A DNA stretch of 64,000 bases from Coniella vitis (Eukaryota > Ascomycota > Sordariomycetes > Diaporthales > Schizoparmaceae): the NCBI GenBank assembly GCA_011317545.1, contig WUJK01000005.1:744001-808000 (forward strand). Reading direction: 5' to 3'. This document shows positions 54,709 to 64,000 of this stretch, in pieces (the stretch's first letter is position 1; each line of letters begins with the position of its first letter). Both the position numbers and the translations under genes were made by a program. A model generated the notes under the pieces. That model made no database searches. It saw only the letters and a program-made list of their open reading frames with translations, and was not told the DNA's origin.

Positions 54709-56799
54709 AGTCAGTAGATAGGTAGATGAAAAGGGGTGCAAAACAGTCTTTAAAAATGGGGAAAATTCAAACAACATTTAGGATTATGGTAGCACTTTGA
54801 TTGACGCTGAATCTTTTCTTGATTTGGCTGTTTTGGCGGATTTTCCTGCTCTTGGTGTTATGTGTTGGCTGTATTTAGCCAGCCTATAGGTATTTGTCAA
54901 GCCAATAAATGACTGCTCCTCCTATTTGTCTACATGAGCAAAATCTGGGAAGAGATTAGGTGGCTGAGGATCAACAGCCATCAATCGACCACCGGCTTTG
55001 CTACTCAATACAGTTGGCAATGAACAGCCAGGCATCCTGCAATTCAAGGATGGGCTCAGGCCTAGTATACTCTGCAGACTACATACGCCGCCTTTTACAG
55101 CCTACCTGGAGCTGATGAGTTACAGGACCATAAGTACCGGTCCGGTCCTAGGCTGGATTTGTCCAAAAACTACCCGGTGGGCTGATTGATTGTTTGGGTT
55201 GGTCCCTTTTTCGTCCTTGTGTCCTCCAGGATCGCTTCTTGGCTCCTTAGTTCTCGTAACCAGCAGTTACTAATGCAGCTTTTTGAGACAAGATTCTTAT
55301 GCGCGACGGAAAAGAAAAAATAGAGGGCAAAAGCAGTACTAAGGAGGAGAAGGAGAAGACCAAGGTCGTGGAGGATGCTATGCCAAGGGACTAAAAGGGA
55401 GGTTACTATAAGATAGGACTTGCTTCTTTTGGTGGGCATTTTGGGGGCGCCCCGGTAAGTAACGTTATAGTGGTTGCAGTAGTGGACGAGGCTTGATCCA
55501 TCCATATTACTCTGGATGGCTGACATATAATATGTAAGTACTTCCTCCCTACCTTTGGACAGGAGAAAAGCAAAGCGGAAATGTAGTGAATATACAGTAT
55601 CAGTAAGCAGAATCACATGCAGCGATAGGTACCTTCTGTTGAGTATGCATTTTTATTTTGCCCTCTTCGCAAAATATTCTAGTATTAACAGGCTAATGTA
55701 ATGCTTGACTCAAGTGCAACGTGATGCTTAGCTGGCCCTGCAGGAGATGATGGTGATGGTGATGCTACCTGCTGATGTATAGCAGTGCGTGAACTTGTGC
55801 CGCTGGGGCTCGGCCCGAGGGCTGCTGGCCAGTGGCCATGTACTATGTAGCTGTGGCCCGGGTGCTCCCTTTTATATAGCACATACTTTGCGTGGCCTTT
55901 GACCGCCTTTGTTGTTGTTGCAGGTACTTTGTAGTGCCCAAGTTGGTCCAAGTCCAAGTACCCTTGCAGCCAGCCATTTCTGGGGGTCGGATGAGGTTTT
56001 TGCTTGCATCGCCCGTTGTACAGGGGCTCAGAGCAAAGCGGGGCTGTCTGGCACGCTAGGGACCAGCTGCCAGATGCCTGTAGTAGGCAGTGGCACCTTC
56101 TATAGTACAGTGCTGTAAGTACTAGGTAGGTATTTGCAGGCCTGCAGGCCTTTCAAGGCTCTTACTGCAGCAAAGCCACTGCCACTGGGCTGTCTGTGCC
56201 CAAAGCCCACTTCAATCTTCGACTGGCTCAAACCCCGGCATCCATTTCTCTTTCTCCTCTGCTCCACTCCTCTTGTGCCAACCATCTCTGGGTCCGGGTC
56301 CAGGTAATAAAGAAGGCAAGACCACCCGAGACCTCTTGGAGCCCTCGCAGATTCAACTCTCCCTTGATCTCTCCCTCTCTCTCTCACACATATACTCCAA
56401 CCAAACCCACGATCCCCGCCCAACACCAACGCAAAGAAAGGAAAAGTCTGCACATCAACTGCGCTCTCAGCAAACATCGACTTACTCGGCCATATCTCGA
56501 GGCCTCGTCATTCTCTGCATCACTCGGGCCTTTGATTCTCGCCTTATCGAATAGCCCATAAGTTCTCGTTTAGCTACGAAGTTCTCAGCAGCTCATTCAG
56601 CACCACATCTCGACCAAGGCAGGCATTCATCCCGACTCTTTCAAAAAGACTGCCGTCTTTCTGCCTTGCGGAAATTAGCCGCTTCCTCGACTCGCCTACG
56701 CGGGGGCAACTCCCCAATCATCTCCCAAAAAGCAACGTACATTCCCGCCACGGACGAGCTCATCATCATCCAGCGCACTCCGACAGCATCAACGTCAAG
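54709..56799. other. Intergenic region with no supported gene
   Basis: About 2.1 kb between THR1 and STS1. Contains TACTATGTA at 55841-55849 and a GTACTAGGTAGGTA block near 56117. From about 56200 the DNA becomes C-rich and CT-rich, consistent with the promoter and leader of STS1. No supported coding sequence. Confidence 0.5.
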
Positions 56800-57912
56800 A
56801 TGAACGTGGTGTTGGCTCAGCCACCAGTCTTTCCTCACCAACACGAAAACCACCGTCTTTCTCCCTCTCGTGGCAGTAGGTCTCCCCGTCCGTCCGTTCT
56901 CCTTTTTATCCAGGTTTGATGGAGCGCAAGCACGTGGCCTAGCGCCTGCGGCGGCCATGGCTCCATGCCAGATGACTCGGTCGATGCTTGCTCAAATGAC
57001 ACCCTAACCACACTGCTATAAATGCAAAGGGCAGCCGATCCCGATGCTAACATTCTTCTCCACCGTCTCACAGTGCCACCACACAACAACATGGCCACCA
57101 AGTCTAACAAACGTCAGCGTGAAGACGATGGCGACGAGATGAGCGTGTCACCCCAGAACTCACCTTCCCCGGCACAACGACAGCTGGCACGGCCACGAAA
57201 GATGCGCAGAATCCCCGAATCCCAAACCCGAAGCCTACCTCTCCCCCGATTGCTGGAAACCCTCGACAGCAGCCAATTGCGAGCCGTCCTTCAGACCATT
57301 TGCGAGCAGCGGCCCGACATACAAGAACAAGTTTTGAACGGTGCACCACGGCCAACAGCGGCGAATTCTTTGCAGGTTCTCGAGACTTATCAGCACAAGC
57401 TCGCCGAAGCCATGCCCTATGGCCACTCTAGCTCCGACTATGCCTACTACCGGGTCAAGCAACCTCTTGCTGCACTTGTCAACGCCATTATGGATTTCAC
57501 CCCCCAGTATCTGCCTCCTATCGAGAACCAAGCCAGCATATCGCTCATGTATCTGGACGGTGTTACCAAGATCGCTCATTCGATGCCCAACTGGGATAGC
57601 CAAACCTACCGACACCACAAGGACCACGTATACGACGAGATAGCAAAGGCATGGACCATGGTCATCTCCGAGGCCGCTAAGCGGGGCGGTGGCTTTACTC
57701 TGCACCGGGAAGGATGGGATCAAGTCCTCGTGAAACACAACGATCAAGCTGGTGGACGGCTGCAACCAGCAATCAACGCCCTTGCCAATCATGTCGGCTG
57801 GACCAGCGCAGACCAACATGCTACCGGAGCCGAACCCGCAGGCCAGGAATCGATGCTGAACCAGCTGCTGAACGGGACCTATGGTTCCCCTGTCCGAGTT
57901 GGCCCTTTTTAA
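56800..57912 (+). CDS. STS1: Nuclear proteasome tether STS1/CUT8
   Basis: Two exons, 56800-56875 and 57074-57912, joined by a 198-nt intron (donor GTAGGT, GCTAAC branch, CACAG acceptor, phase 1), 304 aa. Exon 1 encodes MNVVLAQPPVFPHQHENHRL, which matches the N-terminus I recall for fungal STS1 proteins. Exon 2 gives a basic RQRED/RPRKMRR stretch, likely a nuclear signal, then the Cut8 helical domain: LPLPRLLETLDSSQLRAVL, YYRVKQPLAALVNAIMDFTPQYLPP, SYRHHKDH-like sequence and EAAKRGGGFTLH. It ends NQLLNGTYGSPVRVGPF. Cut8/Sts1 holds 26S proteasomes at the nuclear envelope via its N-terminal lysines and a six-helix bundle. Without exon 1 the first ATGs would be 57022 (inside the intron) or 57091, giving a shortened protein. 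Confidence 0.92.
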
Positions 57913-58987
57913 GCCACAGTCTCCGGCAGCAAGGGCCTCACAACGCGGAGATGAGAGAAGAGGGATGATGTTCAAGCGAGAAGGGCTGGGCCGTGCATAC
58001 TTCACGACACATTTACGACCAAGCACAAACACACTCACGTACATGCGCACGTACACGTAATTTCCTATTTCGGCGTCGAGTGGTGGCTGGCATAGATCTG
58101 GGGCCAGCCTTTCCTTTTTCTTTGCGTTTTTCAAGGGACTGCACATCGCAACGGCGTTCTTTTTCATTTGTATCATTCATCCTGCGTTTGCATTGATTTG
58201 ATATCCAGGTTTATAGTTCATTATCCCATGGTATTGGAACACTATCGGTCTTTGTTTCTTCAGACCTATTCTTTTTTGTCTTTCTTTTTCGTTGCCATCC
58301 TTTGTCTAACTTGTTGCTCTGAATTTGGGCGGAATTCTTTCCATTCTTTGTCAAGCATTTTTCTTTCCTTACAATTAATGCAAAAGGGTAACACAAGCAC
58401 TGGGATTGGATTTGGCATGATGGTGGCATGATTGGGCCTGCCTATTGTTTTATGGTAGAAATCAATGTCTAGCAGAGTGCTAGAGTATGTTAAGATGAGT
58501 ATGATGTGCTGCGTGTTTCGTAATTAGGTATCTAAGTAGTTGGGCGCCTCAGTAACGAGCAACAGCTCAAGATAGGGTGTTTTTAAGTGTATAGGATTGC
58601 TATTTAAAGATAATCACCAGAATTTATATCCTCTGTCCCTGTAACAAGATCTCTGTAAAGATTCCTTCTTGAAGTATTCTTTGGAAAATAGAAACCATCA
58701 TGGGCAACAAGACTATAAGCATTCGGTTGCTTGCGGACTCGACTGTTGACGTCACGTGCTTTCGAGCTTCCAGCGCGCCTGCCAGTTACTGACCGCTAAA
58801 CACGCTCCCTGCAGTCCGCCAGATGCGCCAACCACACATAGTACAAACGTCTGCGACCGCAGGCAACAACTCCACTTGGCAAGACAGCCCTCTTGGTATA
58901 CAATACAGGAGGCTTTATATCTCATATTGCAACCAGAGTATAGCTCTTTCATGAGTGCAGCGACAGTCTAATCGTTCGTCACTGAAA
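57913..58987. other. Intergenic region between STS1 and RAD52
   Basis: About 1.1 kb. The first half is T-rich and probably the STS1 3' flank; the second half should be the RAD52 promoter. A GACGTCACGTGC box occurs at about 58749-58760, a CRE/E-box-like overlap about 230 bases upstream of the RAD52 ATG. No gene is supported. Confidence 0.5.
58749..58760. promoter_or_regulatory. GACGTCACGTG box upstream of RAD52
   Basis: The sequence TTGACGTCACGTGCTTT holds a TGACGTCA palindrome (the CRE/ATF bZIP site) overlapping a CACGTG palindrome (the E-box bHLH site). It is about 230 bases upstream of the RAD52 ATG, a sensible promoter distance. Both sites are known consensus elements; their use here is inferred. 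Confidence 0.45.
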
Positions 58988-60942
58988 ATGCCTGCGTAAG
59001 TGCTTCCCGTCCACCCACACAACGCGTCGCGCGCGCTGTTGTGGCAATGTAAACACACGACGCCGCTCACCAGCACGGTTTAACTACCCTGTGCCCCAAT
59101 TCAATGAAGTCACCAGAAGTGCGACATGGAAAAAATGATTAACCAAAGCTAAATAAATAAATAAAAAATAGTCCAGGCGACCAGCACGCGACGTCCATCG
59201 TCAACCCCTTTGACGAGCCGCAGCGCCATGTGTCCGAGTACACGGCGCAAGAAATCGCCACCCTGCAGTCGCGTCTCGAGAAGCAGCTCGGGCCCGAGTA
59301 CCTCTCTGCGCGGACGGGGCCGTCGGGCCAGAAAGTGCACTACATTGCCGCCGACAAGTGCATTGCGCTCGCCAACGAGGTCTTTGGCTTCAACGGGTGG
59401 AGCAGCGCCATCAAGCAGATCCAGGTCGACTTTGTCGAGGAGCACCCGCAGACGCTCAAGGTCAGCCTTGGTCTGAGCGTCATTGTGCGGGTCACGCTGC
59501 GCGACGGGACGTTCCACGAGGATATCGGGTACGGGCACATTGAGAACTGCAGCGGCAAGGCGAAGGCGTTTGAAAAGGCGAAAAAGGAGGGCACCACGGA
59601 CGCGCTCAAGCGAGCGCTCAGGAGCTTTGGCAATGTGCTGGGGAACTGCATCTACGACAAGGACTATGTCAAGAAGGTGACGAAAATGAAGGTGCAGCCG
59701 AGTCGGTCGTGGGATGAGACGGGCTTGCATCGGCATGCGGACTTTGCCAAGAAGGAGGAGGTGGTGGTCAAGCCGGAGGCGGGACCGAGCGGGATGGGGA
59801 GCAGTGCTTCTGGTCCCGCGACACTGGACAGGATGCAGTCGGGCGACGATGCCTTTTTTGACGACTTGCTGGGCGGTGAGTCTGGGCTCTTTCTGTGGGT
59901 GGGCTGATGGAATGCTGATGCAGTCACAGAATTCGACGAAGCGGATTTCAACATAGTGGACGATGAACATCCTGACGAAGTTTCGGTTCCGCCAAGCGAG
60001 AAGCTAACTCCCCAGATGAATGGCAATAGACCCCAGCCGCCAGTCATGCAACCGCTTGGAAGGGCTCTCGCAAGGTCACAATCTGCGGGAAATCCACTCA
60101 GGCCACCACATACAACAGGTCAAGTTCCGCCGCGACCTCAGCCTCCCAATCAACATCAAAACCCAGCTGGCCCGCGCCCACAACATCCACTGCAACAACA
60201 GCAAACGAACCAGCCACGTCCCGTTCCGAACAATAACGGCGGCACCACCAACAATCATTCCTCTACCCACCAGACACCCCCTCAGCCACAAGGTCCAGCT
60301 GCTGCATCAGAAGGTGTCGGCTTCTTCTCTGCTCGTGCCGTGAAGCAGTTTATTGGCGGCGGGGAGAATGAGGAGCCTAAGCTTCCCACAGCGCCACTGG
60401 CAGTACACGCTTTCAACCCTCACGCAGAGAGCCCTTCGATCCGCAAAACCCCAGGCATCGACCACACGAAATCAAAGCCAGTGGCACGCAATGGTCAGCA
60501 TGTGGCACCAGTGGAGAGGAAAGACGCCGATGTCGAAACTGGTAAAGGTCCTGGTCAGCCTGCTCCTGCAATGAGTGCTGGTCTTGGACGAGGTGGAGGT
60601 GGAGGAGGTGGCAATGGCACCGGAGGCTTTGTTACGGGCAATCCAAATGGTAATATTGGAGGGCAGCAGCAAGGCCCAATGCCCTCGCAAAAAGGAAATA
60701 TGATCAATCCACAAATGAATCATGCCAGACGCATTGGAGCTCCAATGGCAACCGGAAGTCCAATGTCGAACAGAAGCCAATACCGCCCTCCCACAATGAA
60801 GAGACCTCTGCCAAATGAAGGCGGCATTACTGCTGGACGTCCAGCCTTGGCCGAGGTTTCTGTTAATGGTGCGGCAGGACAGGTAGCTCCTGGTGCTGCT
60901 GTTGGCGGAGGAGGGGATCCTAAAAGACAAAAGATGGTTTAA
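58988..60942 (+). CDS. RAD52: Homologous recombination protein RAD52
   Basis: Three exons: 58988-58995 (8 nt), 59172-59875 and 59924-60942, 576 aa. The short first exon supplies Met-Pro and part of Ala; joined, the protein opens MPAPGDQHATSIVNPF, then SEYTAQEIATLQSRLEKQLGPEYLS, the start of the Rad52/Rad22 annealing domain. The conserved core covers about residues 25-185: KVHYIAADKCIALANEVFGFNGWSS, DIGYGHIENC, KAFEKAKKEGTTDALKRALRSFGNVLGNC. The C-terminal half is Pro/Gln/Asn-rich with a Gly run, as expected for the Rad51/RPA-binding region. Rad52 loads Rad51 on RPA-coated DNA and anneals single strands. The third exon could start at 59924 or 59930; both keep frame and differ by two residues. 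Confidence 0.95.
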
Positions 60943-62106
60943 ATTGACTCAAGGGGGGGGAGGGAGGTTGAAGAACGTTGGGATGACTGCATCTTGTGTC
61001 TGCAATGGAGGTTGTTTGCTAGGCTGGGTTGTGCTACCGAAGCGTATCATCATTCTCTATCACTTGTTCGGCGCTTGGTGCGTGGTTGATTATGTGATGG
61101 TAGCTTTCTTATATCAAGTATTTATCCGACTCTTTCTGACTCAAACCAGCTAGTGACGGTAGTAGACCTATGGCTCGTACATTTGATGGTTAGGTATGAC
61201 TATGGAAAAACGTTCTAAGTTGTGATGTATCTATGTTAGTACTTGATGGGTGGTACTACTCAGCATACCAGCAGGTAAGGAACATGGTGTGGGTGTTTTA
61301 CATATCTGTAGCAGTGAGCAATGGCTGAATTATGGAATGGACTCGAGGCTGTGGAGCCTGAGGAAGAGGAAAAGGAAAAGAAGGTGCCCATAGAAGCTAC
61401 ATACTATGATATATATATAACAGAGGAGCGCTTTGAGTTTCTCAGTATTCGCCGGCAATAGTAACCTTGAGGCGACCTTGAGAATCTGTTTGGTCCCATG
61501 GGCCACTGCTAGTTCATTGATCAGACCGAGGTTTCAAAGACTTAAATGATGGAATCTTAATAGTTATATTCTGATTGGAAGTTTCAATCATCAAGTAATG
61601 GTTGATAGCTATCTTTTCAACTTTGGACTTGTATAAGTTCGAAGCATCCAAGTGTGTCCTGATTTATGTGGAAGTAACCACTTAGCGAGTTCATACTACG
61701 TGTTTGTTAGTTAACGTATGGTAAGCCGGGGCCTCCCTTTTGAGCAGCCTGTATTTTGGAAAGAAGATATATTCTTTCCTTATCCAGCTAACCAGTGGTT
61801 CAGTTCGTCCTATTTGTACCGTATATGCTTTGTTTGTTTCCTCCAACAAGTAAAATTCTTGTTCGCCTTACCCTCAATCCACTTTATTCTGGTTTCAAAT
61901 GCTACTGCTTTTTGTTGCCACTGTTGTCTTTCAATTACGTTAGGATATCCTTATATGGACGTCTTCTGAGGGACGACACTATTTACACTGGACTATTTCT
62001 AGAGGATGTAAGACTAATGGTAAGCTGAATGTTCTGATGTACTCGTGCAAAAGGCCTCTATTGTAATGTTCTTTGACTGATACACCGGCGCTTTTGCCAT
62101 TAATGC
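60943..62106. other. Convergent AT-rich region between RAD52 and the NACHT gene
   Basis: About 1.2 kb. By eye it is richer in A/T than the left of the window. It holds a G-run just after the RAD52 stop and ATATATATA near 61411-61419. Short frames only. This may mark the edge between a stable core block and a more variable region carrying the NACHT-type gene. Confidence 0.5.
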
Positions 62107-64000
62107 CTACCATATCCTGTAATACCATGAGTCAGCTGCATGTATTTCTTCAAACTTATCTGAGTTCTTCAACTTCCACTGTAGACTCTGAACTGTACAT
62201 TCCAAGGCCTTATAGTGACGGCTCTGTATTTTTGAGACGAGATTCATGGAAGACCCCAATGCTTCCCTTTTCCCAGAACTGAATTCCCCTTCCCTACTCC
62301 GGTCACCCACAGCGGTCGCAAAATCCTGTGCCCACTGTAATATCTGCTTCGACAGAATTGTTATATTCCTCGTGATAGGACCAAGCGTGTCATCTGCATC
62401 TGTTGATGGACTAGGCTTCCAAATTACGTCAAATATCATGATGGCCTCTTCTTCGGCTGTTGAACCGTGTTGTTGCAAGATACGGAAGCTCCGCATGATC
62501 TCGTCAAGAGATAGACTCCTTCTAAAGTCATCCCGGTACTTGCCATCACTTGAAAACTGAATGTAATATCTAGTCAAGCCGCTCAACACGACCATCCACG
62601 AAGGTAGTGAGATATTTTCTTTGCCACGTTCTGTCTCGAGAGGATGGTATGTAACTGTCTCGCCATAGGGTAGCATCTTGTCAATGAACTGTAGTAGGGT
62701 CGGCCCATCGCAATATCCAGCATTGTATCCGTGCCACGCGGACGTGAGAATGCTTCCGTCACAGTCTGATTTCGCGCCTGCATTTTGTGCTTGCTTAGTG
62801 TCGACCATAGTGAACACATACCTCCCGAAACCAAAGTATGACGCATAATGAATGAAAGACGCATGGGAAGCTTCAAGATTGCTTCGTGCTGATTCAACTC
62901 CTGATTTACCGTACAGACGCTTGTAAATCTTCCAAGGAATTAAATACGGTGACAATATGAGTTGCACTGCGTCTCCAATTCTATTCAGTGTCTCGGTTGT
63001 GAAATAATGCCAGTTCTCGATTAGGAAATACAGAATCTGGGACTTGACATGGTATCCGCGGGCACGAAGGTTTCTCTGGCGGAATCCGTATAGGATTTGG
63101 GCAAGACAGATCCTCCCGTATACATCAGAAGTTGAGAAATCTGGCCAAAATGCTTGTAGGGCAGCATATCGTCTTTCGTTACGTCTCAGATAATCCGAGG
63201 TGGTCTTGTGACAGAAAGTTACTCGCCAGAATACGAGATTATCCTCTATATATGGATCGGTGATGAGATCTTCAAGCAATCCCGTGCTGGTTATCTCGAG
63301 CAGGCCTCGAACGAGGCCGTTGATACGTTTCTCAGCCTGCCTTAGCCGTTTGACTGATTCTTCAAATGAGTATGGACGGAGCTCAGTATCAGTAGGGAAC
63401 GCCATATCCACAAGCCCCGGCCCGTCATCACCGGCCAACCAAGATATCGCGAAGGGTGAAATATTGAGTGTTTTCGGAGCGTTGAGCACCAGGAGAAGAA
63501 TCTGGTTCGACCTCTTCTTGTCGATCTCGCTTTTCTCAACGGGCTCTCGCAACTTGTCGTACAAATCGTCAAGTTCGGGCGGGAATTCGTCAACTTTGCG
63601 TTTGAGGTCCTTCACGGAATCGCCATTCCGTAATCCTATCAAGATGTTGTCGAGGACCAGGTAAGCCCACAGGAAGATGCCTTCTGAGTTATTGACAACG
63701 CTAGCGATAACTTCGAAACGTAACGCATCTCTATCCCCGGCCTCTAGTAGCTCAGCTGACTTGTCGCGTTTGAGCTGATTGAGGCAGAAAGTCTCTATGT
63801 CAGGGCGGTTAAGCTCGTGCAAATGGATTGATTGATTCGATGTGAACACATCGTGAAATTCTGGCCACGGTCGCGAGCTGACGAGTAATTTCACCTCTCC
63901 ACTGGTTGTCCATTGGTCAAGCTTGATTGCCAAGACTTCATGCCTTAATCGGTTTCCCTCGAACTCATCCAAACCGTCGATGATGAAGCAAAGGCGATGC
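62107..64000 (-). CDS. NACHT/NLR-like STAND ATPase, C-terminal part (runs off the right edge)
   Basis: Partial gene: the frame is open to the window edge, and the 5' end is outside. About 630 aa are seen. At the edge is a Walker B block, LCFIIDGLDEFEG, followed by KLLVSSRPWPEF, the sensor-type strand of NACHT ATPases, and LTRPDIETF-like sequence (HELNRPDIETFCLNQL). Next is a helical region with EGIFLWAYLVLDNIL and PPELDDLYDKL, common downstream of the NACHT in fungal NLR-like proteins, then KTLNISPFAISWL and FCHKTTSDYLRR, a layout I associate with DUF7791-type proteins. The rest has no LRR, ankyrin, WD40 or TPR repeat that I can see. Such fungal proteins are often linked to allorecognition and programmed cell death, but function here is inference. 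The N-terminal effector domain is not visible. Confidence 0.8.
   Translation of the reverse strand, partial: HRLCFIIDGLDEFEGNRLRHEVLAIKLDQWTTSGEVKLLVSSRPWPEFHDVFTSNQSIHLHELNRPDIETFCLNQLKRDKSAELLEAGDRDALRFEVIASVVNNSEGIFLWAYLVLDNILIGLRNGDSVKDLKRKVDEFPPELDDLYDKLREPVEKSEIDKKRSNQILLLVLNAPKTLNISPFAISWLAGDDGPGLVDMAFPTDTELRPYSFEESVKRLRQAEKRINGLVRGLLEITSTGLLEDLITDPYIEDNLVFWRVTFCHKTTSDYLRRNERRYAALQAFWPDFSTSDVYGRICLAQILYGFRQRNLRARGYHVKSQILYFLIENWHYFTTETLNRIGDAVQLILSPYLIPWKIYKRLYGKSGVESARSNLEASHASFIHYASYFGFGRYVFTMVDTKQAQNAGAKSDCDGSILTSAWHGYNAGYCDGPTLLQFIDKMLPYGETVTYHPLETERGKENISLPSWMVVLSGLTRYYIQFSSDGKYRDDFRRSLSLDEIMRSFRILQQHGSTAEEEAIMIFDVIWKPSPSTDADDTLGPITRNITILSKQILQWAQDFATAVGDRSREGEFSSGKREALGSSMNLVSKIQSRHYKALECTVQSLQWKLKNSDKFEEIHAADSWYYRIW

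Noticed and set aside
1..64000. CRISPR arrays, insertion sequences, rRNA, secondary-metabolite cluster
   Set aside because: No spaced direct repeats, transposase, rRNA-like sequence, PKS/NRPS or tailoring enzymes were seen; the gene set is fungal housekeeping plus orphans.

Overview
This window is nuclear DNA from a filamentous ascomycete (Pezizomycotina), most likely Sordariomycetes and probably Hypocreales. The kingdom call rests on spliced genes with 22 short introns (about 48-290 nt), mostly GTRNGT...CTRAY...YAG, and on fungal proteins such as a Sso1-type syntaxin, Tom70, Abz2, Sts1/Cut8 and a NACHT protein. The order-level call is inferred from protein flavour and was not tested by any search.

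Layout. 0-9 kb: omega-amidase/nitrilase (-), an orphan protein with an MNWT...RHSR start and two WxxFxxG motifs (+), a small orphan RS-rich protein (+), an NSUN-type RNA m5C methyltransferase (+) and an orphan seven-helix membrane protein (-). 12-24 kb: a PRXL2/AhpC-TSA_2 thioredoxin-fold protein (-), the NMD helicase UPF1/NAM7 (-), the U3 snoRNP protein IMP4 (+) and a plasma-membrane syntaxin SSO1 (+). 26-35 kb: TOM70 (-), aminodeoxychorismate lyase ABZ2 (+) and a pepsin-type aspartic protease with no signal peptide (+). 37-50 kb: a Btz-domain protein (+), a CofD/YvcK-like protein (+) and an NBR1-type autophagy receptor (+). 50-64 kb: the nucleolar RRM protein NOP13 (-), homoserine kinase THR1 (+), the nuclear proteasome tether STS1/CUT8 (+), RAD52 (+) and the C-terminal part of a NACHT/NLR-like protein (-) running off the right edge.

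Most genes are unrelated housekeeping genes and there is no sign of an operon or a metabolite cluster. Loose functional themes are RNA metabolism (NSUN, UPF1, IMP4, Btz, NOP13) and proteostasis (NBR1, STS1, TOM70, protease). Seventeen of the twenty gene models are supported by recognisable families. Exon joins were worked out by hand from splice sites, reading phase and protein continuity, and each joined length is a whole number of codons.

I did not find a convincing undescribed multi-gene system. The strongest unexplained signal is a 9-mer, TACATAGTA/TACTATGTA, found at least 15 times, always between genes, against about 0.5 expected by chance. It is sometimes packed with TACCTAGGTA palindromes. 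Other points worth a look are very small coding exons (6, 8 and 18 nt), a hidden first exon of STS1, a fungal CofD/YvcK-like protein, a signal-less aspartic protease and two conserved-looking orphan proteins. The long intergenic stretches (2-3.8 kb) hold simple repeats and these short motifs but no gene I can support, and I found no tRNA, rRNA, transposon or CRISPR array.
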